Source: Acinetobacter sp. ANC 3781 (lineage in GTDB: Bacteria; Pseudomonadota; Gammaproteobacteria; Pseudomonadales; Moraxellaceae). From it: DNA of 64,000 bases. Each line of letters begins with the position of its first letter. The first letter of the stretch is position 1. The position numbers and the translations under genes are program-made. The notes beneath the pieces are model-generated. The model did no database searches. It was not told where the DNA came from and saw nothing but the letters and a program-made list of their open reading frames with translations. Positions 15,259 to 24,041 of this stretch are shown here, piece after piece. The stretch is taken from positions 124,001-188,000 of the forward strand of contig NZ_SJOH01000003.1 of assembly GCF_004331285.1 (NCBI RefSeq). Direction: 5' to 3'.

Positions 15259-16242
15259 TTAAGGTGTTGCCGTACCAGAGATAACCGCAGCAAATGGAAC
15301 CTGCTTACGATCAAATACACGCTCCCAGTTTGCAGCGCTTGCATACTGTGCAATGGTTGGAGAAGTATTTGGATTGGTGTTGCCCTTCCATGAGAAACCT
15401 GCAGGTTGCAACAGGTAGGTTTTGCGCTCCCAAAGGATTTCAGCACCACCACCATTACCACCAGATGGCTTACGTTCGAGCTCGACAGGGACTTTAGGTG
15501 TACCTTCACCGTAACCGAATGCACCGGCACCAAAGATCAGAGATAGGTACTGTCCATTGCCGTAGGTCAGTCCGTCATCCATAAAGATCGGCTTACCTAA
15601 ATAAGTCGCTAGAACAATGCGCCCCTCTGAATCTCGTAAGTACTCAATAAGGTCTTGCTTTACCATCTGATTCATTACAACCGAATGCACACCCATTGCT
15701 GAGAATTGATCGGCTGTATCACCCGCGGTGAATGCGGCATCCTGAAATGCGTTTGCTGAAATCGATGCACCTGCATCAATGACCATGTCACCACCGTCAT
15801 TTGCGATATTGGAAGCAATCACACCTCGGGCAGAGCCAAGCAAGTAACGCTGCCATTGGCGCTCCCAGTATTTACCGAAACGGTTACGAATATGCTGCAT
15901 TGGCTCTGAATTGGCCAGTTCAGCGGTTAAATCCGCTACGCCATATCCTTTGTTTAGATACAGTGTACGAGCTTGCATTGAACCTTGAGCCGCTTTACCA
16001 ACCTCGCCTAAGTCATCTGGATCATCATTTGACAGGTTGGGTGCTTCATCTGCATCTAGATCTTGCCAGTATGCAATTGTAGAAGACCCTTGGCCATTGT
16101 TAGCAATCGCATCTAATGCTTCGTTTTTAACAACGATGCCTGATTGATAGACTGCAGTTTTTTCAGGAGAGTTAACTGGATCGAGTGTTTGGTAGTAATC
16201 CCCAACAAAGATATCCGTTAATTGTGTAGTGGTGCTTGGCAT
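15259..16242 (-). CDS. Major capsid protein
   Basis: 327 residues. Sequence features of the HK97-fold coat family: an N-terminal arm (TDIFVGDYYQTLDPVNSPEKTAVYQSG), the acidic ADEAPNLSNDDPDDLG segment, and WERQWQRYLLGSARGVIASNIAN, then VHSVVMNQMVKQDLIEYLRDSEG and LGKPIFMDDGL. It follows the scaffold gene by 4 bp, the usual head-gene order. No protease domain is visible upstream, so assembly appears to rely on a separate scaffold. Confidence 0.88.
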   Translation of the reverse strand: MPSTTTQLTDIFVGDYYQTLDPVNSPEKTAVYQSGIVVKNEALDAIANNGQGSSTIAYWQDLDADEAPNLSNDDPDDLGEVGKAAQGSMQARTLYLNKGYGVADLTAELANSEPMQHIRNRFGKYWERQWQRYLLGSARGVIASNIANDGGDMVIDAGASISANAFQDAAFTAGDTADQFSAMGVHSVVMNQMVKQDLIEYLRDSEGRIVLATYLGKPIFMDDGLTYGNGQYLSLIFGAGAFGYGEGTPKVPVELERKPSGGNGGGAEILWERKTYLLQPAGFSWKGNTNPNTSPTIAQYASAANWERVFDRKQVPFAAVISGTATP

Positions 16243-16245
16243 ATA

Positions 16246-16971
16246 TTATGCCTCCTTAGTTTTGACTAATTGCTGAAATGCATTTGGATTTTCACGAGCT
16301 AAAGTGGCTCGCTCTGCTTCTGTATAGTCAGACCATTTTTTGCTTGGAGTACCCGAACCAGGTGCACCAGAACCATTTGCTTTAGGCCAGAAATAAGCTT
16401 TCTTCTCACGTAAGCCTTCAACCCATTCTTTTGGTGATAGTGGATTGGTGCCGTCTTTCCCAATAATCACTTCCCCATTTGCATCGATGGCCACAGCCTT
16501 GCCGTTTTCATCTAAAGAGAATTGAGATTGAGCCAAGAAGGCAATATCTGCTGTAGCCTCGTTTAAGGCCCCTAGCTCAACTGCTGCTTGCACGATTTGA
16601 CCTTGGACCACTGACTGCTTGAACTTATTTGCATAAGCTTCAGCTTTATCTGCACGCTGCTTTTCAGTTGAAATTAAGCGCTCATGTTCCTGTCGCATCT
16701 TTTCGGTACGTTTCTGGATGACTTCATCAATCTTGCCCTCGGCAATGAGTTTTGACTCTTCATCCTGACCAGCTTTACTGAGCAACTCTTTAACTGCAGT
16801 AAGATCCACACCTTCTAGTTGGGACTTAATCCCACCCAGTTCGGTTTTAAGATCTTTGTTGGCTTGAATAAGATCGTTGTTTTTGGTTTTTAGACCCTGT
16901 ACCTGTTCATCAACTGCCTTTTGAATGGCTGCTTTGACTTCTGGATTTTCTAAATCGATTTGGTCTGACAT
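16246..16971 (-). CDS. Capsid scaffolding protein
   Basis: 241 residues. The first 110 residues are coiled coil (KNNDLIQANKDLKTELGGIKSQLEGV...EKMRQEHERLISTEKQRADKAEAYANKFKQ), then a short folded part and a Gly/Ser/Pro-rich linker to a C-terminal helix (DYTEAERATLARENPNAFQQLVKTK). This layout and its place immediately before the coat gene identify a scaffold. Confidence 0.82.
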   Translation of the reverse strand: MSDQIDLENPEVKAAIQKAVDEQVQGLKTKNNDLIQANKDLKTELGGIKSQLEGVDLTAVKELLSKAGQDEESKLIAEGKIDEVIQKRTEKMRQEHERLISTEKQRADKAEAYANKFKQSVVQGQIVQAAVELGALNEATADIAFLAQSQFSLDENGKAVAIDANGEVIIGKDGTNPLSPKEWVEGLREKKAYFWPKANGSGAPGSGTPSKKWSDYTEAERATLARENPNAFQQLVKTKEA

Positions 16972-17033
16972 TGTTTATTCCTTGAATAACCGCCTGGCGG
17001 ATTTGAGATACCTGAGCTTTGCGCAGGCATAAA

Positions 17034-17052
17034 AAAAGACCCGTTTGGGTCT
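17034..17052 (-). terminator. Hairpin upstream of scaffold gene
   Basis: AGACCC-GTTT-GGGTCT stem with preceding A run, after the 17071-17277 gene. Confidence 0.5.
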
Positions 17053-17070
17053 AGGTTTGGATTTGGTTGT

Positions 17071-17277
17071 TTAGGTGCTCACACCCTTTTTAAACTCAGA
17101 CATGATGCGATCAATAAGCTTATTAAACTCATCTTTCGACTCGAACTCAAAGTCGTAGCAATCCACCATTTCCAAGTAATCAATAAGGTAACTTCTGAGC
17201 GATTCATTCGACTTGGCATGTTGTGCCTGATATTCGAGAAATTGAACCCCTTTCTTAATCGTTTCTACTCTTTCCAT
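17071..17277 (-). CDS. Small acidic hypothetical protein
   Basis: 68 residues, helical, with alternating Glu/Asp and Lys. ATG 17277 has AAGG about 9 nt upstream. No family recognised. It overlaps a 25-residue frame upstream and ends before a hairpin; a head-operon accessory gene. Confidence 0.55.
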   Translation of the reverse strand: MERVETIKKGVQFLEYQAQHAKSNESLRSYLIDYLEMVDCYDFEFESKDEFNKLIDRIMSEFKKGVST

Positions 17278-17332
17278 TCGTCCAAGCCTTCAAAATTAAG
17301 TCGTAAATGATTTGCTGTTCAGGTGTGGTCAT
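17255..17332 (-). CDS. 25-residue peptide frame (weak)
   Basis: ATG 17332, overlapping the preceding stop as ATGA, to TAA 17255, encoding MTTPEQQIIYDLILKAWTNG plus five residues. It overlaps the next gene start by 23 nt, so it could serve to couple translation between its neighbours. No other support. Confidence 0.3.
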   Translation of the reverse strand: MTTPEQQIIYDLILKAWTNGKSRND

Positions 17333-17481
17333 AGGGCTACCGGCTTTCTAACTGAATAACCAAGACTAATCCACATCATTTGTCTACGCACAGCGTTGGC
17401 GCGAAATGGAATTAAAACGAGATCCATGCTCAAGATATGGCGAATCTCACTAATATCTAAAACCGATGTTATTTGCCTCAC
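17329..17481 (-). CDS. 50-residue hypothetical protein
   Basis: GTG 17481 overlaps the stop of the MuF-like gene (GTGA) and has AAGGAG 8 nt upstream. The sequence begins MRQITSVLDISEIRHILSMD and ends with a basic part (RANAVRRQ). The good ribosome site and start/stop overlaps on both sides argue it is translated. Unknown function. Confidence 0.45.
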   Translation of the reverse strand: MRQITSVLDISEIRHILSMDLVLIPFRANAVRRQMMWISLGYSVRKPVAL

Positions 17482-18599
17482 AATCCCAACTCCTTAAACG
17501 TCTTCGCATCCAGCGCCTTCAACTCATCCAGCGTGTACATAGCACCTTGCGGATCGACAAACTTATCAATGCTGTACCTGCCTTCTTTGTAGAGCTTGTA
17601 GCGTGCTGGGCCGAGCCATTCTTTCTGGAAAAACTCATCGGTCCGGTCAAAGAATTTCTTAAACGATGTATTGGCATCAAGTTGACCAATCAGGTCTTTA
17701 CGCTCATCCTTTGGAATATCCTTGACCTTACGCTCATCCATTACAAAAGGACGCTTATCGGCAATATCACCATCAGCATCACAGCCGACCAGTACAGACC
17801 GGCAGTTATAATGAAGTGGCGGTTTTGGATAAGCCTTATTGATGTCATAGACATTGGCATCTAATGACGCGCACTGTTTAGAAGTCCTGCCATCCAATGT
17901 GCTGACGAATTTCACATGAGTAAAACCTAAAGCTTTCCAGGTATCGTCATATGAGATATTTGCCACATGGCTTCGAGCCGTCCTGACTGTTCGTTCAATC
18001 TCTACCTTGGTCGCATCCCAGATACCACCAACATAAGCGTATTGATTGCCTACCTTGGTTCGCTTGCCACGAATACGGGTAATGATTTCCAGATTCGTCT
18101 GGCCCTGATTGATACCGTCACGAATTGCATATTCAACCTGCTTTCGAGCCTTATCTAGTACAAAGCCAAACATTTCATTAATGAGCTGGCCGCCTGCCAA
18201 TGGAGTAGACTTTGCTTTTTTATAAAGCTGCTCCCCACTGACCGAAGCTGCTGCACCTGTCATCAATTGACTGACGTAAGATGCTTCATACACTGCCATA
18301 CTGACCGCTGATTGATGAAAGGTCTCTGGCACCTCAACTGAAATCTCTTTAAATCGATCATTCAGCAGGCTTCGAATTTCTTTCAATTGATCTGTAGTGT
18401 ATTGACCACTCGCCAATGCGATCCTTTCAGCATCAGAGAGGTTTTCAAATAGCTCACGTAGCTCTAACACCATCTTATTGGACAGGCCGTAAAATCGGCT
18501 TAAAACTTCATTTACAGCTCGAGTCGAAGCTCGATAGCTATAGGCTGAATGTTGGCTTAAAGCACTAAGTATTGCTCGTTGCGCTATTTGGTCGTTCAT
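17478..18599 (-). CDS. Minor head protein, Mu F / SPP1 gp7 family
   Basis: 373 residues. The C-terminal half has the MuF signature: RTARSHVANISYDDTW, then STLDGRTSKQCASLDANVYD and PPLHYNCRSVLVG. MuF proteins sit in the head near the portal and help DNA ejection or head morphogenesis. It overlaps the portal gene by 35 nt, the usual portal-MuF pairing. The last 110 residues are not part of the core motif. Confidence 0.9.
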   Translation of the reverse strand: MNDQIAQRAILSALSQHSAYSYRASTRAVNEVLSRFYGLSNKMVLELRELFENLSDAERIALASGQYTTDQLKEIRSLLNDRFKEISVEVPETFHQSAVSMAVYEASYVSQLMTGAAASVSGEQLYKKAKSTPLAGGQLINEMFGFVLDKARKQVEYAIRDGINQGQTNLEIITRIRGKRTKVGNQYAYVGGIWDATKVEIERTVRTARSHVANISYDDTWKALGFTHVKFVSTLDGRTSKQCASLDANVYDINKAYPKPPLHYNCRSVLVGCDADGDIADKRPFVMDERKVKDIPKDERKDLIGQLDANTSFKKFFDRTDEFFQKEWLGPARYKLYKEGRYSIDKFVDPQGAMYTLDELKALDAKTFKELGL

Positions 18600-19947
18600 A
18601 GTTCATACCCGGTAAAGCACCCGCATTTTCTTGTTCAACTCTCGCCACCTCATCCTTATAGTCATGCTCTGGCAAATTACCCGTCGCAATGTATTCCCAA
18701 TAAGTCTGGAATGAGTTTTTACCAGCAATGGCGCCTTCATAAAGTTGTTTAGCCAATTCGATGTCATATGCGGTAGAGCTGAATTCTGGCTTAACACTGA
18801 ATGTATATTTTGACGGGTCCAGCTTTAACCACTGAGCTGCATATTTGATTGCCTGCTCAATTGCTTCAGCTGCACACATGACAATGCTATGTAAGCTTGC
18901 ATGCTGGTCATCCTGTCTAGCCCGACGTGCTTCACCCGACTCTTGCGTATTGGTATCAATAACTTTAGCCCCTGCTTCTAATGCTGCATTTTTCTGTGCA
19001 TCCATTTCAGCTTTGGTTTTGTCGATACCAACCCCAGTGATTTCTAGGTATCCACATTTCGACTCTTTAGGAAGAAACCATGCTGCCATCACACCAGTCA
19101 CAGTAAGATCATCGTTATCATCCAATCCACTAATCCATGGTTGTGGATGAGCTGTATGATGTAAAGACTGAAAGTAATCTGCTGATAACTGATAATACTT
19201 TAATGCTGCCTTTGCCATGGTAAGTAGCGGTACAGTGCCCACGCTTGGGGCATTGTCTGTTGTTCCACAGAATACAAAAGGTGTGAAATTCAAACTATTA
19301 CTGCCAAGTGTCGGTGTTTTATCTTGCTCGGTGCTACCATCAAATAGCCGTACATTTAAAGAGCCATCTTTTAGGCCTAAAACCCGTTGAACAGTCTTGG
19401 TACTATGACTAAATTCATCTTCACTATTCTCGAATTGCTCCTCGAGCACTACAAGGTTTAAATCTCGACGACCCCCAACATTGTTTTCCTTCCAATTGAT
19501 GATAGATAAAGCGTTATAAAGTGCGAAATATGGTTTCCCATCCTCATCTACATCAACCAAAAGACCACAGCGTCCATATTCGAGCAATTCCAATACAACT
19601 CGAATGAATAATTGCTTCAACCCAAATCCATCATTAGTAGCATTCTCACTTAAACCAACCATCAAGCTGCCAGGCAAATTGATTTCGGGATTCAGTTTAG
19701 AAACAAGACCGATCATCGTTCGTAATGAATCTTGAACCCATAGAGGATATTGAGCACGAGAGACATAACCTTTATAAATTTCACCGGTTAGATCACCCTG
19801 CTTTTCCGCCTCAACCATCCCTGCTGATTTTGATAGATATTGGGTCGTTGCCAATTTAATAGTTTCTTCACCGGCTACAGCATCCTGCATTACCTGCCAG
19901 CTTTTCTTTGCAGCAATATACTGCGGATGTTGATCTGTAACAGCCAT
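18565..19947 (-). CDS. Portal protein (DUF4055 family)
   Basis: 460 residues from ATG 19947, chosen because the longer frame (to 19983) runs through a hairpin; the ribosome site is weak. The pattern YVSRAQYPLWVQDSLRTMIGLV, LLEYGRCGLLVDVDEDGKPY and DPSKYTFSVKPEFSSTAYD is typical of DUF4055 phage portals. The portal forms the ring through which DNA enters the head. It lies directly after terminase. Confidence 0.88.
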   Translation of the reverse strand: MAVTDQHPQYIAAKKSWQVMQDAVAGEETIKLATTQYLSKSAGMVEAEKQGDLTGEIYKGYVSRAQYPLWVQDSLRTMIGLVSKLNPEINLPGSLMVGLSENATNDGFGLKQLFIRVVLELLEYGRCGLLVDVDEDGKPYFALYNALSIINWKENNVGGRRDLNLVVLEEQFENSEDEFSHSTKTVQRVLGLKDGSLNVRLFDGSTEQDKTPTLGSNSLNFTPFVFCGTTDNAPSVGTVPLLTMAKAALKYYQLSADYFQSLHHTAHPQPWISGLDDNDDLTVTGVMAAWFLPKESKCGYLEITGVGIDKTKAEMDAQKNAALEAGAKVIDTNTQESGEARRARQDDQHASLHSIVMCAAEAIEQAIKYAAQWLKLDPSKYTFSVKPEFSSTAYDIELAKQLYEGAIAGKNSFQTYWEYIATGNLPEHDYKDEVARVEQENAGALPGMNYERPNSATSNT

Positions 19948-19965
19948 AAATACACCAATAAAAAA

Positions 19966-19981
19966 GCACCCCGAGAGGTGC
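19966..19981 (-). terminator. Hairpin between terminase and portal
   Basis: GCACC-CCGAGA-GGTGC stem 8 bp after the terminase stop. Confidence 0.5.
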
Positions 19982-19988
19982 AAAATGT

Positions 19989-21305
19989 TTAAGCCATACC
20001 GCGAATTCTACGAATGCCTACAGCCTTTTTATTAATCGGGAATAGATAAGCAATTGGATAAGTACCCGCATCATTCATGTGGTCAAATCCTGCTTTTTTA
20101 TCTGGTTGACCATTCTCGTCGTAAATCTGACGCTCCTGGCATTTCGCAAAGTGCGGACACTTGAATGTATTCACAAACAAGCGTCTTTCACCCAATGTAT
20201 TGCAGAGCAATGAATTCATGGAGTTGATACGATCTTTTACAGCCGGGTTAGATGCATTCACATAAACCTTAAGTCCTGCTTTTTTCAGCATCGCAATATC
20301 TGTTTCACTTGCATTGTTTGATTTGCGGTTATCACCTGAAGCATCTGGATAAACACCAATTGAATGCTTTGGATACCGCTCTTTAATCGCTTCAATCATT
20401 GCAGGTGTATCAAATAGATTCACAAACTCATCTACTGCATGCATGGTGTCACCACGACGCACATAAACCACAGCAGCCATTTTTGTAACGTTAAAGTCCA
20501 TGCCGATATGAAGCGTGTCACCATCTTGAACTGTTTCATTTGAGCTATTAAGTACCCGGTTAAAGCAGTAATAAATAACACCCTGATAACTTTCAAAACT
20601 TGCCTCATATTCCTGACTGAATGTTTTCGGGTCCATCTTGCGCTTGGCAACAATGATTTCCGATTCAGGAATATTTCCACCCTGCAGCGATGTATATGAA
20701 AAGCTGCGGCAATCTGGTTCATGTCCAGGCTGGCCATCCATGAAAGTGTCATAGCAATGGTTAAAACCTTTTGGTGTACCAATCCTTAAGACATGACCAC
20801 CAACACGCTGAATACCATTCACAATGTACTTACAGGTTGAGAGCATCGGGCGAAGTACTTCTTCCCATGCTGCCCACTTACAGTCAGCCCATTCATCAAT
20901 GATCAGAAAAAATAGACCAGATCCACGAAGGTCGTCATAGTTATCAAGGCCAACTACACGAATGACATGGCCACTTTTTAGGGTGATCGTACATTCAGTT
21001 TCGTTTGGTTTTCCTGCACGCCATGAGGCCGGAATTGCCTGTTTTAATCGTTTCCAGAAAACACGCTTTGCCTGTTTAAAAGTGGGCGCTGCATACCAGA
21101 TCTCATCCTCAACCGACACATTCCACTTTGCTGCCAATCGTGCAGCTCGACGCATTTCAGCCTTAGCTAAAAAGGTTTTACCGAAACGACGACCGCATAC
21201 AGCATCACGAAAACGCGCTTCAGGCTGCCATCCCCATAAATAAATATTTGCTTGCTTTGGTGTAAGTTTTACTGCGCCATCAGGAGGATTAAAGAATTGG
21301 CTCAC
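19989..21305 (-). CDS. Terminase large subunit
   Basis: 438 residues. ATPase domain: Walker A-like CGRRFGKT (about residue 37), Walker B LIIDEWAD (about 134), then the nuclease domain with acidic motifs GMDFNV (about 267), YPDASGDNR and FDHMNDAGTYPIAY. It packages and cuts phage DNA. The start ATG 21305 overlaps the small-subunit gene by 17 nt. Full family length. Confidence 0.93.
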   Translation of the reverse strand: MSQFFNPPDGAVKLTPKQANIYLWGWQPEARFRDAVCGRRFGKTFLAKAEMRRAARLAAKWNVSVEDEIWYAAPTFKQAKRVFWKRLKQAIPASWRAGKPNETECTITLKSGHVIRVVGLDNYDDLRGSGLFFLIIDEWADCKWAAWEEVLRPMLSTCKYIVNGIQRVGGHVLRIGTPKGFNHCYDTFMDGQPGHEPDCRSFSYTSLQGGNIPESEIIVAKRKMDPKTFSQEYEASFESYQGVIYYCFNRVLNSSNETVQDGDTLHIGMDFNVTKMAAVVYVRRGDTMHAVDEFVNLFDTPAMIEAIKERYPKHSIGVYPDASGDNRKSNNASETDIAMLKKAGLKVYVNASNPAVKDRINSMNSLLCNTLGERRLFVNTFKCPHFAKCQERQIYDENGQPDKKAGFDHMNDAGTYPIAYLFPINKKAVGIRRIRGMA

Positions 21306-21816
21306 GCGGTATCTCCTCGTCAGGCTCCAAAGGTAATTTGTAGTCTTCTTCTGGTGGGCGTTCTTTCGGTGGATTTACTTCACGTTGAAGTTTTTCAAGC
21401 TCTAACCTTTTGATCTGAAGCTCTACTTCTTCTTTAGCTGATATACCACCCTTAGCAGATGAGCCACCCATTTGAATCAATCCTTGAGCTTGTTTTAAAA
21501 CATTAGCTTTCATCATTTTATTCTTGCCCCAATCGTCATACATTTTTTGGAGTTCTTTAAAATGAAATGCTTTGTTGGCTAAAGGAATATCCTCAACATT
21601 TGCTCTAAAATCTTTTCGGGTTTTATAAAACAAGTCCTTTAATTTCTGACTCATCTTTGCGCCAGTTGGCTTGGTCGGATCGTAATTTGCGCACTGCATT
21701 CTTTCGATCTCAACCTTAAAATTATTCTTTACAGAGTCGGCGACTTGTTGAGGTGTTTCAAAACAAGCAAGACTTTGAACTATAAAGATTTTCATAGGTT
21801 CAGTGAGTTTTGCCAT
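21289..21816 (-). CDS. Terminase small subunit (DUF2280)
   Basis: 175 residues from ATG 21816 (AAGGGG nearby); a GTG at 21822 is possible. The N-terminal half matches DUF2280, an HTH-bearing protein found next to terminases (TEPMKIFIVQSLACFETPQQVADSVKNNF, DFRANVEDIPLANKAFHFKEL). The C-terminal half is Gly-rich then acidic/proline-rich, typical for contacting the large subunit. Confidence 0.85.
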   Translation of the reverse strand: MAKLTEPMKIFIVQSLACFETPQQVADSVKNNFKVEIERMQCANYDPTKPTGAKMSQKLKDLFYKTRKDFRANVEDIPLANKAFHFKELQKMYDDWGKNKMMKANVLKQAQGLIQMGGSSAKGGISAKEEVELQIKRLELEKLQREVNPPKERPPEEDYKLPLEPDEEIPREPIL

Positions 21817-21851
21817 AACCACCCCTTTGTATAGCTACGTAAAGAATTCTC

Positions 21852-22505
21852 CTACGCAAGTTTCAATAAACACGTACCGCATGCATGAGCAATATTAGCC
21901 CGAGATATAGTTGGACCATTGTTTGCAAGCTCTACCATTTTTTGGACGTCTGGTGATGCACCGTAACGCTGGACAACTCCGTGGAATTCTTCAACATCAT
22001 GACCACGTAAAAATAATCGAGGCTCACCCATAGATGTATATTCAAACTCACCAGTGTTCTTATTGCGCTTATGTCCAATGTGATAAAGCTCATGCTCTAT
22101 TAAAGCCATGAAATCCACATCACTCATCACTTGGCACACACGCGCATCCAATGTAATAAGAAAATCAGGCACATCACCAAACCATTCTATGTATTGCACT
22201 TCCTGACGACTTTTCTTCCAACCACCCACATTGATCATTACTTTTTCAGTCTGACCAAGCACACGCTTCTCTTTTGCTTCACATGTGTTGTAAGCCCAAA
22301 GGAAAGAGATATCAGGAATATCCAAACTCAATAAGTGTTCATGGTCAGGGTTATGGAGTGCTGCCCACTCATGAAGAAAGGTCTCTTTAATCCATGGCCA
22401 TAAATCGTTATTGGCTGGCTCAAAATGAAGAAGACCACCACTTTCCATAAATTCTTCATCGTCATCAAAGTGATGATCTTGTTCAGGTGGATATGGTCTT
22501 TTCAT
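21852..22505 (-). CDS. Putative phage metallopeptidase
   Basis: 217 residues from ATG 22505. A zinc motif HELYHIGH is preceded by VDFMALIE and followed by LRGHDVEEFHGVVQRYG, matching the putative phage metallopeptidase family often next to terminase in Acinetobacter prophages. The substrate is unknown. It may act in head assembly or on host proteins. A cysteine pair near the C-terminus (ACGTC) could bind metal. Confidence 0.82.
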   Translation of the reverse strand: MKRPYPPEQDHHFDDDEEFMESGGLLHFEPANNDLWPWIKETFLHEWAALHNPDHEHLLSLDIPDISFLWAYNTCEAKEKRVLGQTEKVMINVGGWKKSRQEVQYIEWFGDVPDFLITLDARVCQVMSDVDFMALIEHELYHIGHKRNKNTGEFEYTSMGEPRLFLRGHDVEEFHGVVQRYGASPDVQKMVELANNGPTISRANIAHACGTCLLKLA

Positions 22506-22526
22506 AATCTTCACCCATTAAAAAAC

Positions 22527-22542
22527 CTCCCGGAGGAGGTCT
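22527..22542 (-). terminator. Hairpin upstream of metallopeptidase gene
   Basis: ACCTCC-CGGA-GGAGGT stem with preceding A run and following T-rich bases. Confidence 0.5.
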
Positions 22543-22556
22543 TTATTAAATCATTT

Positions 22557-22742
22557 CTATGCAAATATTTTTTCACGTCCCATAAATCCCAAAAAACGAT
22601 TCAAGTCGTCATAATTTGGAAAAGAGACTGATCTATAAACTTCCTCAGAAAAAAAGATTTTTATAGAGTTGTTTTTATCATTAATATTAATAAATAAAAT
22701 TTGATCAGTGTTAATAACCGCATCATCCACTTGAACTAACAT
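22557..22742 (-). CDS. Small hypothetical protein
   Basis: 61 residues: MLVQVDDAVINTDQILFINI followed by a basic strand and YDDLNRFLGFMG. It looks like a small all-beta domain with a final helix. No family recognised. ATG 22742 has an AGGAAG upstream. Confidence 0.6.
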   Translation of the reverse strand: MLVQVDDAVINTDQILFININDKNNSIKIFFSEEVYRSVSFPNYDDLNRFLGFMGREKIFA

Positions 22743-22787
22743 TTTTCATTCTTCCTAATTATCTGAAGAATATATATAACATGAAAT

Positions 22788-23276
22788 CTACTCTACCCAA
22801 CACCACTTCAAATCATCTGGCACAGTCAAATGAATACCTAACTGTGTAACAGTAAAATCATGTACGCAATTCAAATATTCAGTCATCTGCTTGACGCTTA
22901 ACTTGGTCGTACTGCAAAGTCTTATCACTTGCTCTGCAATCACTCTGTATTCTTCACATTCATTCTGCTTCAACATAGCAATTGCTTTGCATGTCTCAGC
23001 AAATTCCTGATCATCACGACGATAGATATAAACTAAGAATTTCTTTTTAAACTCAAAATGCAATTGATCTTTGTGTGTACCGTTCTTCTTTTCGATTTGA
23101 CCTAACCACATCCAATACAATCTATTCTGAGCTGCTGACCGGTCATCCTGCTTCTGATCAATCACCACTCTTAACGGCTTGCCCTCATTAATCGCCTGAG
23201 TGTAATTGGAATCTATGAAGTTGACTGCCTTATCAATGTCTGCTTTTGATTGAATAGGAAACACGGCTTTTTGCAT
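22788..23276 (-). CDS. ninB: NinB-like recombination protein
   Basis: 162 residues. Matches lambda NinB/Orf: PLRVVIDQKQDDRSAAQNRLYWMWLGQI, with a C-terminal segment MTEYLNCVHDFTVTQLGIHL. NinB binds single-stranded DNA and helps phage recombination mediators. It lies in the nin-like region with an HNH protein, as in lambda. Confidence 0.83.
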   Translation of the reverse strand: MQKAVFPIQSKADIDKAVNFIDSNYTQAINEGKPLRVVIDQKQDDRSAAQNRLYWMWLGQIEKKNGTHKDQLHFEFKKKFLVYIYRRDDQEFAETCKAIAMLKQNECEEYRVIAEQVIRLCSTTKLSVKQMTEYLNCVHDFTVTQLGIHLTVPDDLKWCWVE

Positions 23277-23329
23277 TTCCTCTCCTTAAAACTTATCATG
23301 ATGCAAAATTACAAAATCAAGAAACCGTA

Positions 23330-23482
23330 ATGCTTTATCTCATTGGCATCTTATTTTTAGGATTCATTATCTATTACTACAGACTAGATCAGGCCAACTC
23401 CACATCAGGTGAGTTTCTTCTTTATCTATGCATTTCATTGATCATAATTTGCATTGGTCGAGCCTGGCGTGTTCTGACTTAA
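23330..23482 (+). CDS. Small two-span membrane protein on the opposite strand
   Basis: 50 residues from ATG 23330 to TAA 23482: MLYLIGILFLGFIIYYYRLD, a short loop, then a second hydrophobic stretch (FLLYLCISLIIICIG) and a basic end. The frame fills exactly the gap between two minus-strand genes. The ATG overlaps the stop of a short upstream frame as TAATG. No strong ribosome site. Either a real antisense membrane protein or a chance frame. Confidence 0.42.
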   Translation: MLYLIGILFLGFIIYYYRLDQANSTSGEFLLYLCISLIIICIGRAWRVLT

Positions 23483-23758
23483 TCAAAACACCTCTCTATC
23501 TTCCACACTCAACATCCGATCAGTCTTCCCAAGCATCTGCATAAACCATGCTTTCGACTCATCACGATTCATGTATTGATATTGGTCTAGCCACTGGTGG
23601 CATTTCACACACAATGGAATGGTATAAGCATCATCTGCTTTAATACCCCTGCCTTTGCCATGTTCTGACCAATTACTATGAGCCGCTTGTGATTCAGGAT
23701 TTCCACACTTCACACATGGCAATAATCGAACCGCAGCTAATCGCTTGGCATCACGCAT
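23483..23758 (-). CDS. HNH-like zinc nuclease (NinG/DUF968 type)
   Basis: 91 residues. Two CxxC pairs (PCVKCGN and PLCVKCH) flank AHSNWSEHGKGRGIKADD, with His residues positioned as in the HNH-like nuclease fold of DUF968/Ref/NinG-type phage proteins. It sits next to NinB, where lambda has NinG, so a role in processing recombination intermediates is likely. The exact family is uncertain. Confidence 0.75.
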   Translation of the reverse strand: MRDAKRLAAVRLLPCVKCGNPESQAAHSNWSEHGKGRGIKADDAYTIPLCVKCHQWLDQYQYMNRDESKAWFMQMLGKTDRMLSVEDREVF

Positions 23759-23921
23759 GCAGCATATTTCTTAAATTCTTTGATCGCTCCTTGAATTGGG
23801 CAATCTTCTTATCAACAAGCATCATTTCATCGCGTGACATTAATCCGCGTGACAGGGCTTGCCATTTGGTGATTTCAGCTTCGTATTTTTCGATATTCCG
23901 TTTTGCTTCTACTTTGTCCAT
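23751..23921 (-). CDS. Small helical protein upstream of HNH gene
   Basis: 56 residues from ATG 23921 (MDKVEAKRNIEKYEAEITKW); the longer frame runs through the terminator hairpin and is unlikely. It forms one long coiled coil. Overlaps the HNH gene start by 8 nt. Confidence 0.6.
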   Translation of the reverse strand: MDKVEAKRNIEKYEAEITKWQALSRGLMSRDEMMLVDKKIAQFKERSKNLRNMLHA

Positions 23922-23970
23922 AGGAAATCCCAACCTTCCGGTATTTCCGGATAGTTCAAATAAGAAAAGA

Positions 23971-24006
23971 AAAACCCCGCCAATAATGCATATTGAGCGG
24001 GGTTTT
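23971..24006. terminator. Strong bidirectional terminator
   Basis: AAAACCCCGC and GCGGGGTTTT arms with a 16-nt centre, between the zinc-ribbon peptide gene and the downstream genes. One of the strongest stems in the late region. Confidence 0.75.
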
Positions 24007-24041
24007 GTGTGCCGTAATACGTCCGGCAATAGAGAAATTAT

